NCBI RefSeq assembly: GCF_036346595.1
Contig: NZ_CP107834.1
Location: forward strand, 4,402,001 to 4,466,000
From: Streptomyces sp. NBC_00525
Lineage (GTDB): Bacteria; Actinomycetota; Actinomycetes; Streptomycetales; Streptomycetaceae
Reading direction: 5' to 3'
Length of the DNA stretch: 64,000 nucleotides
In this document: piece by piece, positions 44,800 to 53,376 of the stretch
Layout of the letters: each line of letters starts with the position of its first letter
How positions within the stretch are numbered: the first letter of the stretch is position 1
Notes under the pieces: model-generated
Database searches by the model: none
What the model was told of the DNA's origin: nothing
The model's input: the letters and a program-made list of their open reading frames with translations, nothing else
Translations under genes and position numbers: made by a program

Positions 44800-46142
44800 C
44801 CGGCAACGAGACCGTGGCGCGCACGATCGTCACCTCCGACGAGGGAAAACGGGTTCTGATCCACGGAGCCGCGGGACGCTGGTCCCTGCCGCGGCATGCC
44901 GCCGGATCGCCCGAGGGCACCCGTGCCGTCCTGCGGGACCGCTGGGGCATGGACACAGTCCGTCTCGGCACTCTGACCGACACCACGGGCGAACCGGACG
45001 GCGACCTCGTGTACGTCCATGAATGGTGTGCGCAGTCGCAGGCCGTTCCCGAGTCCACCCGGTGGGTGAGCGCGCCGGACGCCGACACGCTCACCGGCCT
45101 CGATCCGGATGACCGGGCTCTGCTCGCCGGATGGTTCAGCGGGGAGGCCGCGCTCCCGGACGTGCCGTGGATGCGCCACGGCTGGTATGCCGGGGCTGCC
45201 GACTGGCTCACCGCCGTACTCAGCGATCACGGCAGGGAACTCACCGGAGCGATCGAGCAGTTTCTGGTCTCCCCCTGGGCGTGCACGCTGCGTGTCCCGA
45301 CCGGACAGGGCCATGTCTTCCTGAAGGCGGCACCGACGGGCTTCCCCCACGAGGCAGTCCTGACCCAGCGGCTCGGTACCTGGTTCCCGGACAACATCGT
45401 CCCGGTACTCGCCGTGAACCCGGAACACGGCTGGTTGCTCTCCGCGGACATCGGCGACTGCACCTTCATCGAGGACGTGACGGTCGCCGGCGACCTGCCG
45501 CGGTACCGGTCGTCCGTCGTGCGGTACGCGCAGATGCAGCAGTTCACGGCGGAGAAGGTCGCCGAGCTGCGTGAGCTGGGCGTACCGGACCGCACACCGG
45601 GGGCCCTGACGGGCCTGTTCGACCGGATGGTGGGCGAGCCGGAGCTCCTGGGCGTGGGACAGGAGTGGGGGCTGACCGTCGAGGAGCACGGTAAACTGCG
45701 CGGTTTCCGCTCGGAGTTCGCCCGGCGCTGTGCCACCCTGGCCGAGATCGACCTTCCGGACGTCCTGGTCAACATCGATTTCTGGCACGGCAACATCTCG
45801 TTCCGTCCGCAGGGGGACATCTTCTTCGACTGGGCCGAGACAGGAATCGGCAGCCCGCTGTGCGGGCTGACGACGGTCCTGCGGGAGTTCGAACAGAACG
45901 AGATCGCGGACGGGGAGCGAATCCAGCAGGAGCTGGTCGACGCCTACCTGGACCAGTGGATCCCGTACGTGTCCAGGGACGTGATCGCCGACGCGTACCC
46001 TCTGGGCCTCCAGGCGGCGATCGTGTGGCGGGCGTGGTCGTGGCGTGAATGTGTCGCGCCCGTACCCGAGCCGGACCGCCACCACGGGTTCCGGCATGCG
46101 GTCGCGGTCAACCTGCGCAGGTTGCTGGCCTTCGTTGACTGA
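44796..46142 (+). CDS. APH-fold protein with Nudix-like N-terminus
   Basis: 448 residues. Residues about 1-110 resemble a Nudix-type domain by pattern only (GRWSLPRHAAGSPEGTRAVL, then RDRWGM). The rest is an aminoglycoside-phosphotransferase/choline-kinase-like fold: VFLKAAPTGFPHEAVLTQRL (nucleotide Lys) and DVLVNIDFWHGNISF (normally HGDxHxxN), followed by DIFFDWAETGIGSPL as the metal-binding Asp segment. The catalytic loop keeps Asp and Asn but has lost His-Gly before Asp. GTG 44796 overlaps the exporter stop. It may phosphorylate the product for self-resistance, as viomycin and capreomycin phosphotransferases do, or activate a biosynthetic group. The substrate is unknown. Confidence 0.72.
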   Translation: MTGNETVARTIVTSDEGKRVLIHGAAGRWSLPRHAAGSPEGTRAVLRDRWGMDTVRLGTLTDTTGEPDGDLVYVHEWCAQSQAVPESTRWVSAPDADTLTGLDPDDRALLAGWFSGEAALPDVPWMRHGWYAGAADWLTAVLSDHGRELTGAIEQFLVSPWACTLRVPTGQGHVFLKAAPTGFPHEAVLTQRLGTWFPDNIVPVLAVNPEHGWLLSADIGDCTFIEDVTVAGDLPRYRSSVVRYAQMQQFTAEKVAELRELGVPDRTPGALTGLFDRMVGEPELLGVGQEWGLTVEEHGKLRGFRSEFARRCATLAEIDLPDVLVNIDFWHGNISFRPQGDIFFDWAETGIGSPLCGLTTVLREFEQNEIADGERIQQELVDAYLDQWIPYVSRDVIADAYPLGLQAAIVWRAWSWRECVAPVPEPDRHHGFRHAVAVNLRRLLAFVD

Positions 46143-46146
46143 GCGC

Positions 46147-47733
46147 ATGAGGAACCAGGGGGTGCGCCGCCGTGCGGGTGGCGGCCGGGGGCGTGGCCGG
46201 GCCGAGCTGACGGCGGCCGTCGCCCGGATCTGGCACGAGCTGCTCGGCACGGCCGCCACGGACGACGACGACTTCTTCGAGCTCGGCGGTGACTCGCTGC
46301 TGGCCACCTGGGCCGTCGCTCGGATGCAGGAGGAGCTCGGCATCGACGTCACCCTCGACGACCTCTTCCAACGGACCCGGCTCAGCGAGCTCGTAGCCCA
46401 CCTGCAGACGCTGCCGCGTGCGCCACGGGGCGGCCTCCCCGCGGCGGACGCGGACGAGGGGGCGCTCACCGCCGCGGAGCGAGCCGTATGGCTCGCGGCC
46501 GAGGTGGCGCCGCAGCCGACCGCGTATCTCATCAGCGTCGTGGTGGAGGTTCGCGGCGATCTCGACGCGGACGTGCTCGAAGCCGCCCTGGGTGACGTGA
46601 TCGCCCGGCACGAGGCGCTGCGCACCGCCTTCCCGCTCATCGGTACGGAGCCGCGGCGACGGGTCGCCGCGCCGGGGCGACCACACGTCAGCCGGCTGGC
46701 CGAAGCCACTCCTCCCGGTCCTGAGCGGTTGCGCGAACTGGCTGCCGAGGACACCGAACGACCCGTCGACCTGGCACATGCCCCCTTGTTCCGGGCACGG
46801 CTGGTTGTCGACGGGGACCGTGCGATCGCCCTGCTCCTCACCGTGCACCACGCCGTGTTCGACGCCCGCTCGCTGGAACTGCTGGTCCAGGAGCTCGGCG
46901 CGTGCTGTGACGCCCGCCTCGACGGCCGGGTGCCGGACCTCACCCCGATCCCCGGCCCTGCCACCGCCCGAGCCCGGCAGCAGGCGTGGCTGGCCGGTTC
47001 CGAAGGCCGGCGAGCCGTCACGGAGCTTGCCGGGAGTCTGAGCGGGCTGCACGAGGCCGGCCCGTTCCCCGGAGCACGGGAGTCCGGCGCCGTGGACCGG
47101 GCCGGCGCGCAATGGCGGGGTCCGGTCGACGAGGACCTCGCCCGTGCCGCACGCCGTCTCGCCCTGCGGCACGGCGCCACGCTGTACATGGTCGGACTCG
47201 CCGCCTTCGCCGTCGCGCTGGCGGAATGGACCGGCACCGACGACCTGGCCGTCGGCGCCGGCTTCAGCGGGCGCACCAGCCCCGAGGCCCAGAACGCAAT
47301 CGGGTGCTTCGTCAACGTGCTGCCGGTCCGTATCCGGCTGTGCGGGCCGGAGCCCTTCGCCGACGTACTGGCCCGGGCCCGCGAGGCGACCCTCCTCGTC
47401 GCGCGCCATCAGGACGTCCCGTTCGAGAGCCTGCGTGCCCGGCTGCGGCAGGAGGGCGTCGCTGTTCCCGAAGTCCGGGTGGCGTTCGGTGCCCAAGACG
47501 TGGCCCGACCTGTCCACCGCGGCGCGGGGTTCGAGCTGATCGGCAAAGAGGCCGACACCGGGCAGGCCCGGCTGGATCTCACCTGCTGGCTGGAGGCGGC
47601 GGGGGAGGACGACCTGCAGGCATTCTGGACCTACCGCCCCGGCTTGCTCACGTCATCGGACATCGCGAATCTGCACCGGCGCTTCATCGGGGCGCTGCGG
47701 GACGGGGCCGGCCCGGAGCCGGCGCACAGCTGA
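46147..47733 (+). CDS. NRPS, T-C didomain
   Basis: 528 residues from the ATG at 46147, four bases after the previous stop. The carrier is N-terminal (DDFFELGGDSLLATW near residue 46). The condensation domain has TVHHAVFDARSLEL near 234, where the last Gly of HHxxxDG is Ala, and AIGCFVNVLPVRIR. No A domain is present, so the carrier is loaded by a separate enzyme; the free A protein at 51826 and the A-T protein at 37661 are candidates. The C domain would pass the loaded unit to a downstream carrier, perhaps the free one encoded next. Confidence 0.92.
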   Translation: MRNQGVRRRAGGGRGRGRAELTAAVARIWHELLGTAATDDDDFFELGGDSLLATWAVARMQEELGIDVTLDDLFQRTRLSELVAHLQTLPRAPRGGLPAADADEGALTAAERAVWLAAEVAPQPTAYLISVVVEVRGDLDADVLEAALGDVIARHEALRTAFPLIGTEPRRRVAAPGRPHVSRLAEATPPGPERLRELAAEDTERPVDLAHAPLFRARLVVDGDRAIALLLTVHHAVFDARSLELLVQELGACCDARLDGRVPDLTPIPGPATARARQQAWLAGSEGRRAVTELAGSLSGLHEAGPFPGARESGAVDRAGAQWRGPVDEDLARAARRLALRHGATLYMVGLAAFAVALAEWTGTDDLAVGAGFSGRTSPEAQNAIGCFVNVLPVRIRLCGPEPFADVLARAREATLLVARHQDVPFESLRARLRQEGVAVPEVRVAFGAQDVARPVHRGAGFELIGKEADTGQARLDLTCWLEAAGEDDLQAFWTYRPGLLTSSDIANLHRRFIGALRDGAGPEPAHS

Positions 47734-47770
47734 ATCCGTTTCGGCCGCCACTGGAACACGGGGAGAGAAC

Positions 47771-48055
47771 ATGCACGACAATCACCCACGGGTCGACGGT
47801 ACGGCCGCCGACCGGGCGAGTGCCGTCGTCACGGAGGAATGGTGCCGGGCGCTCGAGGTCACGGGCCCCTCGCCGGAGGACGACTTCTTCGAGGCGGGCG
47901 GAAACTCGCTGCTGATCGCCTCGATGATCGACCGGGTGGAGCGGCGCCTCGGCATCCCGTTCCCGGTCGAGGTCGCCTTCATCGAGGGCACGCTGGGAGC
48001 CCTGACCGACGCCTGTGCCGAGCGGATCACTGCGGCCGAGGGGGGCACCGCATGA
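47771..48055 (+). CDS. Free-standing peptidyl carrier protein
   Basis: 94 residues; a single carrier domain with DDFFEAGGNSLLIASMIDRV near residue 43, the Ser being the phosphopantetheine site. GAGAG lies about six bases before the ATG at 47771. It is followed, with ATGA overlap, by an ATP-grasp ligase and then a FAD oxidase, which suggests that an amino acid is loaded, modified on this carrier and then transferred. The free A protein at 51826 in the same operon is the most likely loader. Confidence 0.92.
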   Translation: MHDNHPRVDGTAADRASAVVTEEWCRALEVTGPSPEDDFFEAGGNSLLIASMIDRVERRLGIPFPVEVAFIEGTLGALTDACAERITAAEGGTA

Positions 48056-49395
48056 GCGGCGCCCTGCCGCGGCTGGGCGTCATGCACGCCCCGCACGCGG
48101 CCGCGAACCTGCGTGACCTGGTCCTGGCGGGGCGTGACCGGTGCGAGGTCGTGCTCCTCGTCCGCCGCGAGGTGGCCGAAGCCGAGCCGGACCTGGTCCG
48201 CCTCGGACAAGCGTTGGCCACAGTGGTCGTCACCGGCGACGACATTGCGCGCGAGGTGGCGGATCTGCGCCTGGACGGCCTTGTGACCTTCCATGACGCG
48301 GAGCTGGAGGCCTACGACGCCGCTGTGCGCGCGCTGGGCCTGCCTGGTGCCACCGAGGTCGACCAGCCGTGGGACAAGCTCGTGCAACGGCGTCTGCTGA
48401 ATGCCGCAGGCGTCTCCACGGTGCGTTCGGCCCCGGTCGAGTCCCCGGCCGGGCTGCGCCGAGCCGCCGCGGAGGTCGGGTTCCCGGCTGTTCTCAAGCC
48501 GCGCCGAGGTACCGCCAGTACCGACCTCAGCTTTCTGACCGGATCCGCCGACATGGAGTCCGAGCCCGCCCGGCGCGAACGCTGGGACGGTCTGGTGCTG
48601 GAGCAGATGATCGAGCGGGCCGCACATCCGTCCGGCCGCCGCTGGCTGGCCGACTACGTCTCGGTGGAGACGGTGACCCACCGCGGCGTCCACACACACG
48701 TGGCGGTCTTCGACAAGACGCCGCTCGCCGTGACCGATGGTTCCGGCCCGTCCCGTCATGCGGTGCGTGAGACCGGCGACGTCCTGCCGGCGGAGCTGCC
48801 ACCACACGTGTACGACGCGGTGCTCGCGACCACCTCCGCTGCCCTGACTGCCTTGACCGTGCGCGACCGGGTGAGCCACACCGAACTGCGGGTGTCCGAC
48901 GACGGCGTGGAGGTCATCGAGGTCAACGGCCGGCTCGGGGGTGAGGTGGCGGGCATGATCGGCATGATGGGCGGATCCGACCTGGTCGGTGCCGCGTTCG
49001 ACGTGGCACTGGGCCGACAGCCCGATCTCGCCCCGCCGGACCGGCCGGGCGTGCTGGTCAGCCTGTACGTGCCCTTCCCGGAACGGGCCGGGGTGGTGCG
49101 CTCGGAGGTCAGCCGGGCGCGGGCGCGGCAGCTGCCCGGCATGGTCCGGGTGGACGAGGTCGCCTGCTTCGGGGCGGCACGCTCCGACACCTCCTTCCAC
49201 GCCGTCAAGCTGCTGCTCACTGCGGCCGACGCGGACGCGGCGGAAGACCTTGTGCGCACCGTGGCCGCGGAGGTGGCCCGGCTCTACGAGGCAGATGGGC
49301 TGCTCGACGACCCATGGCTGCGCCAACTCACCGATGTATCCGAAGAGCTCCGTACCGGAGCCGTCGGTGCGGGAACCGGAGGAGAGACCGCATGA
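48052..49395 (+). CDS. ATP-grasp ligase 1
   Basis: 447 residues. ATP-grasp enzymes couple a carboxylate to an amine or thiol through an acyl-phosphate. The ATP-binding subdomain has VGFPAVLKPRRGTASTDLSF; the metal/phosphate segment is ELRVSDDGVEVIEVNGRLGG, where the usual Glu-x-Asn (EVN) ligands are present. The N-terminal pre-ATP-grasp domain reads RLGVMHAPHAAANLRDLV. It resembles the carnosine synthase-like/peptide-ligase group rather than D-Ala-D-Ala ligase. The ATG at 48052 overlaps the carrier gene; an in-frame extension to 47839 lies inside that gene and was rejected. Substrates are unknown. Confidence 0.85.
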   Translation: MSGALPRLGVMHAPHAAANLRDLVLAGRDRCEVVLLVRREVAEAEPDLVRLGQALATVVVTGDDIAREVADLRLDGLVTFHDAELEAYDAAVRALGLPGATEVDQPWDKLVQRRLLNAAGVSTVRSAPVESPAGLRRAAAEVGFPAVLKPRRGTASTDLSFLTGSADMESEPARRERWDGLVLEQMIERAAHPSGRRWLADYVSVETVTHRGVHTHVAVFDKTPLAVTDGSGPSRHAVRETGDVLPAELPPHVYDAVLATTSAALTALTVRDRVSHTELRVSDDGVEVIEVNGRLGGEVAGMIGMMGGSDLVGAAFDVALGRQPDLAPPDRPGVLVSLYVPFPERAGVVRSEVSRARARQLPGMVRVDEVACFGAARSDTSFHAVKLLLTAADADAAEDLVRTVAAEVARLYEADGLLDDPWLRQLTDVSEELRTGAVGAGTGGETA

Positions 49396-50774
49396 CCAGA
49401 CCGACCGAGGCGGCGCTGCGAGCCCCCGTGTGGCCGGGCGACCCGGAGTACGACCGGTCCCGCAGGGTATGGAACGGCATGATCGACCGGCGGCCTGCCG
49501 TCATCGCCCGCTGCTCCGACACGGCCGACGTCTCCGCCGCCGTGCGGTACGCGACCGAGGCCGGCCTCGCCGTGACGGTGCGTGGCGGCGGCCACAATGT
49601 CGCGGGTCTCGCTCTGGCCGACGACGCCCTGCTCATCGACCTGAGCCCGATGCGCGACGTCGACGTCGACCCGGTGAACCGGCTGGCTGTCGCCGGAGGC
49701 GGGGCGTTGCTTGCGGACCTCGACGGCGCCACCACGCCGCATGGCCTGGCCTGCCCCGTCGGGGTGGTCTCCGAGACCGGGCTGGGTGGCCTGGCGCTCG
49801 GCGGCGGGTACGGCTGGCTGGCCCGCAAGTGGGGGCTCACCTGTGACCATCTGACCGCTGCCGAGGTCGTGCTGGCCGATGGCAGCGTGGTGCGGGCGTC
49901 CGAGGAGAGCCATCCGGAACTCCTCTGGGGGCTGCGTGGCGGGGGCGGCAACTTCGGTGTCGTCACCAAGTTCACCCTGCGCCTGCGACCGGTGGGCGAG
50001 GTGTGGGTCCGCTCCAGCGTTCACCCGATCGAGTCGGCCGGGGAGGTGGTGCGTGCCTTCCGGGACGCCATGCCGTCACAGCCCGACGACCTCCAGCTGT
50101 CCGGTGCCTTCAAGCGGGCGCCTGCGGTCGACTGGATCCCGGCCTCGCTGCACGGACAGCCGGTGCTGGCCTTCACCACGGTGTGGCTGAGCGCCGAGGG
50201 CGGCCCGGAGGCCGCCGGGAGGATATTCGCCGACTGCCCGCCCGCCGCCTCGACCGAGCGGGTCATGCCCTTCGCCGAACTGCAGGCCCTGGGCGACGGT
50301 GCCGAGCCCGCCGGGCGGCGGTACTACACCACCTCGGGCTATCTCGTCGACGAACTGCCGGCCGAGGCCATCGACGTCCTCGTCCGGTACGCGAGCGAAG
50401 GCCTGAGCACATACTCGACCATCGATCTCGGCTACTTCCGGGGCGCGGTGGCCCGCGCCGACGAGGAGACGAGCGCCTTCCCCTCCCGTGACGCCTCGTT
50501 CATCGTTTCCGCCTCTGCGGCCTGGGACGACCCGGCCGACGACGACCGTGGCCGCGACTGGGCCGGCGGCCTCCTCCGGGACCTCGGCCCGTGGCGGTCC
50601 GAAGGCAGTTACGTCAACTACACCCAGCGCAGCGGCCGCAGCGCGGCGGACGTCTACGGCGCCGACCGATATGCCCGGCTGTCGACCCTCAAGGCGAAGG
50701 TCGACCCCACCAACATGTTCCGCGGCAACCACAACATAGCCCCTCATCCGCTCGCGTCCGAAGGAACACCCTGA
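49392..50774 (+). CDS. Berberine-bridge-type FAD-linked oxidase
   Basis: 460 residues of the PCMH/BBE flavoprotein family. The FAD-binding region has VTVRGGGHNVAGLALADDAL, whose His is the usual 8-alpha covalent FAD ligand, and GLGGLALGGGYGWLARKWGL; WGLRGGGGNFGVVTKFTL is also diagnostic. The C-terminal BBE motif is DPTNMFRGNHNIAPHP. Such enzymes oxidise alcohols, amines or C-C systems with O2. The ATG at 49392 overlaps the ATP-grasp stop. In a peptide cluster it could dehydrogenate a side chain or close a ring. Family assignment is firm; the substrate is open. Confidence 0.92.
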   Translation: MTRPTEAALRAPVWPGDPEYDRSRRVWNGMIDRRPAVIARCSDTADVSAAVRYATEAGLAVTVRGGGHNVAGLALADDALLIDLSPMRDVDVDPVNRLAVAGGGALLADLDGATTPHGLACPVGVVSETGLGGLALGGGYGWLARKWGLTCDHLTAAEVVLADGSVVRASEESHPELLWGLRGGGGNFGVVTKFTLRLRPVGEVWVRSSVHPIESAGEVVRAFRDAMPSQPDDLQLSGAFKRAPAVDWIPASLHGQPVLAFTTVWLSAEGGPEAAGRIFADCPPAASTERVMPFAELQALGDGAEPAGRRYYTTSGYLVDELPAEAIDVLVRYASEGLSTYSTIDLGYFRGAVARADEETSAFPSRDASFIVSASAAWDDPADDDRGRDWAGGLLRDLGPWRSEGSYVNYTQRSGRSAADVYGADRYARLSTLKAKVDPTNMFRGNHNIAPHPLASEGTP

Positions 50775-51829
50775 TGAAGACGGCTGCAATGGCATCGCCC
50801 CGCTCGCTGGACGTCCCCCGCCTCTGGGCGGACGCAGACGGAGGCTTCCAGCGCTCACTGACCTCCCCCTGGGCCCGACTCGTGGCGGATCTCCAGGACT
50901 CCGCGGTGCGCGCCACCTACAACTACGCACACACCCGATCCGTACGGGCCCTGCACTTCCCGATCACGACCCGGACCGTCACCTGCCCCACGGGCCTGGG
51001 CAGCGACTCGGTGCCGGTGCCCGTCAAGGTCAACGGCGTCCACACCTACCTGGCCGACTCGATGCAGTTCATGCTGGAATACGGCTGCCGGATCTCGCCG
51101 CAGGGATGCCACAACATCCTGCCGTGCTTCCGCGGTGACGAGCCCGACAAGACACACCTCGGGCAGTTCGTGCACAGCGAGGCGGAGATCCCCGGTGACC
51201 TGGACGACCTCGTCGACTACGTCAACGGCTACGTGCGGGCCATGGCCTCCCAGGTGCTCGACGACCACGGCGAGACCCTGGGCCGCCTGCTCGGCGACGT
51301 CGCCCACCTCGAGAAGGTGGCGACCGGTGACCAGCCCTTCGAACGGCTCCGCTTCGAAGAGGCGGTCTCGCTGCTCAAGGGCGAAGGGGTCGTCGTCTCC
51401 CCCGACGGCGCCAGGTCGCTGAACCGGGCGGCCGAGCGCCGGCTCATGGACATCGTCGGCGAGTTCGTCTGGGTGACCCACTTCGACCACCTCAGTGTGC
51501 CGTTCTACCAGGCGTTCTCAGCCGAGGACGAGCGGGTGGCAGAGAACGCTGACCTCTACTTCGGCATTGGCGAAGTGGTCGGTTCCGGGCACCGGCACAC
51601 GACGGGAGACCAGGTGCGCGCCGGTCTCGCCCTGCACAAGGTCCCCGAGCACGAGTACGCCTGGTACGCGCAGATGAAGGACGAGGCCCCGATGACGACC
51701 TCGGGGTTCGGGCTCGGCCTGGAGCGGTTCCTGCTCTGGGCGCTGCGACACGACGACATCCGCGACATCCCGCTGGTCTCCCGCATCGGGGAAGAGGCGG
51801 ACTGGCCGGCCTCGGTCGGCCGACCGTGA
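50774..51829 (+). CDS. Asparaginyl-tRNA synthetase-like enzyme without anticodon domain
   Basis: 351 residues containing only a class II aminoacyl-tRNA synthetase catalytic core of the Asp/Asn type. HTYLADSMQFMLEYGCRISP matches the YLxQSPQ region; motif 2 is LPCFRGDEPDKTHLGQF followed by HSEAEI (compare FRAE...RHL.EF..E.E in AsnRS); motif 3 is GFGLGLERFLLWAL. The N-terminal OB-fold anticodon-binding domain is missing, so normal tRNA charging is unlikely. Known analogues are the archaeal AsnRS-related asparagine synthetase and other synthetase paralogues that activate an amino acid for ligation. Here it may amidate or activate an acidic amino acid. AAGGA lies eight bases before the ATG; the start overlaps the previous stop. 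Confidence 0.85.
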   Translation: MKTAAMASPRSLDVPRLWADADGGFQRSLTSPWARLVADLQDSAVRATYNYAHTRSVRALHFPITTRTVTCPTGLGSDSVPVPVKVNGVHTYLADSMQFMLEYGCRISPQGCHNILPCFRGDEPDKTHLGQFVHSEAEIPGDLDDLVDYVNGYVRAMASQVLDDHGETLGRLLGDVAHLEKVATGDQPFERLRFEEAVSLLKGEGVVVSPDGARSLNRAAERRLMDIVGEFVWVTHFDHLSVPFYQAFSAEDERVAENADLYFGIGEVVGSGHRHTTGDQVRAGLALHKVPEHEYAWYAQMKDEAPMTTSGFGLGLERFLLWALRHDDIRDIPLVSRIGEEADWPASVGRP

Positions 51830-53376
51830 CCCGCGTACCCGATGGCGGCACCCTCTACGACTGGTTCGGCGCGTCCGCCGCGCGCACCCCTGACGCGATC
51901 GCGCTCGACACCGTCGCGCAGCGGCTCACCTACGCCGAACTGGCCGCCCTCGTCGAGCGGGTGGCGGCCGGTATGGCCCGGCAGGAGACCGCGACGGTGG
52001 GCCTGTGCACCAGCGGCACGCTGGGTGGCTACATCGGCTACCTGGCCGTGCTGCGGCTGGGCCGTACCGTGGTGCCCCTCAACTCCCGCTCGCCGGCGCT
52101 CCGCAATCGCTCGGTCCTGGAACGGGCGGGGGCCGGGCTCGTTTTGGCGGACGGCCCGGCGGCGGATTCCCTGCGAGCGGCCGACGCTGAGGAGCCCTGG
52201 CCCACGCCGGTCCTGCTGCTGGAGGAACTCCTGCGGGGCCCGCGGGCCACGGCACCGGCACCGGACCGTGCGGGCCGCCCCGCGTACATCCTGTTCACCT
52301 CGGGGTCGACCGGAGAGCCGAAGGGCGTCCCCATCACCGACGCGAACGTTGCGGCGTTCCTCGACTGCGCCATCGAGCGGTACGAACTGGGCCCCGACAG
52401 CAGGGTCTCGCAGACTTTCAGTTTCAGTTTCGACCCCTCCGTCCTGGACCTGTTCGCGACCTGGGGGGCCGGCGGCACGGTGGTGGTGCCGGAGAAACGC
52501 GAACTGCTGATCCCTGTCACGTACGCCCGCCGCCGTGCCCTGACGCACTGGTTCTCCGTACCTTCGGTGATCACGCTCGCCCAGCGGTACGGGGCGCTGC
52601 CCCCGGCGGGCCTACCTGATCTCCGGTGGAGTGTCTTCATGGGTGAGCAACTCACCCTGGACCAGGCGCGGGTCTGGGCGGCGGTGGCGCCGCGCAGCGC
52701 GATCGCCAACGCGTTCGGCCCCACGGAACTGACCGTGCTCTGCGCCGACTACCGGCTTCCCGCCGACCCCCGGGACTGGCCGGACACCAGCAACGGCACG
52801 GTACCGATCGGCGAGATGTTCCCGCACCTGGAGGCCGTCCTGTTGGACCGCGACGGCCACCCGGCGGATGACGGGGAGCTCTGTGTACGGGGAGCGCAGC
52901 GGTTCAGTGGCTATCTTGGCGCCGGGCATGACACGGGCCGGTTCCTGAGCCCTGCGGGAGAGCCCGGGAAACCGGTGCCCGGGCGGGTTCCTGCGGATCA
53001 CTGGTACCGGGTCGGCGACCGGGTCTCACGGGAGCGGGGACTGCTCGTCCACCGGGGGCGGCTGGACCGCCAGGTGAAGGTGCGGGGACAGCGCATCGAA
53101 CTCGGCGAGGTGGAGGCTGCCCTGCGCAGGTGTGCGGGCGTCAGGGAGGCGGTGGTGCTGGATGTGCCGCGTGCCGGTGAGGGCATCCACCTGCGCGCTG
53201 TGGTCACCGGCGACGCCGGCGCGGACGGGGATCTGCGGGCGGAAGTGGCCCGTCTGGTGCCGGACTACGCGGTGCCGGAAAGCTTCGTCCGGTTGTCTCG
53301 GCTGCCGCTCAACCTCAGCGGGAAGGTGGATCACCAGGCCCTGCGGCGCGTGGTCGTGGGCGAGGGAGAGGACTGA
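51826..53376 (+). CDS. Free-standing adenylation enzyme
   Basis: 516 residues; a single A domain without carrier or condensation domain. Motifs: ILFTSGSTGEPKGVPI near 156, NAFGPTELTVL, RQVKVRGQRIELGEVE and LNLSGKVDH (A10 Lys near 499). The pocket residues read D-P-L-F-V-M-A-V-L by eye, unlike any code I remember, so an unusual substrate is likely. It starts at GTG 51826 (overlap with the synthetase-like gene). It probably loads the free carrier at 47771 or the T-C protein at 46147, which lack A domains and are in the same operon. Confidence 0.9.
   Translation: MTRVPDGGTLYDWFGASAARTPDAIALDTVAQRLTYAELAALVERVAAGMARQETATVGLCTSGTLGGYIGYLAVLRLGRTVVPLNSRSPALRNRSVLERAGAGLVLADGPAADSLRAADAEEPWPTPVLLLEELLRGPRATAPAPDRAGRPAYILFTSGSTGEPKGVPITDANVAAFLDCAIERYELGPDSRVSQTFSFSFDPSVLDLFATWGAGGTVVVPEKRELLIPVTYARRRALTHWFSVPSVITLAQRYGALPPAGLPDLRWSVFMGEQLTLDQARVWAAVAPRSAIANAFGPTELTVLCADYRLPADPRDWPDTSNGTVPIGEMFPHLEAVLLDRDGHPADDGELCVRGAQRFSGYLGAGHDTGRFLSPAGEPGKPVPGRVPADHWYRVGDRVSRERGLLVHRGRLDRQVKVRGQRIELGEVEAALRRCAGVREAVVLDVPRAGEGIHLRAVVTGDAGADGDLRAEVARLVPDYAVPESFVRLSRLPLNLSGKVDHQALRRVVVGEGED

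Noticed and set aside
47839..48051. Upstream extension of ATP-grasp ligase 1 (and similar extension of the AsnRS-like gene to 50591)
   Set aside because: Both extensions run out of frame through the preceding genes; the ATGs at 48052 and 50774 overlap the previous stops and give normal N-termini.
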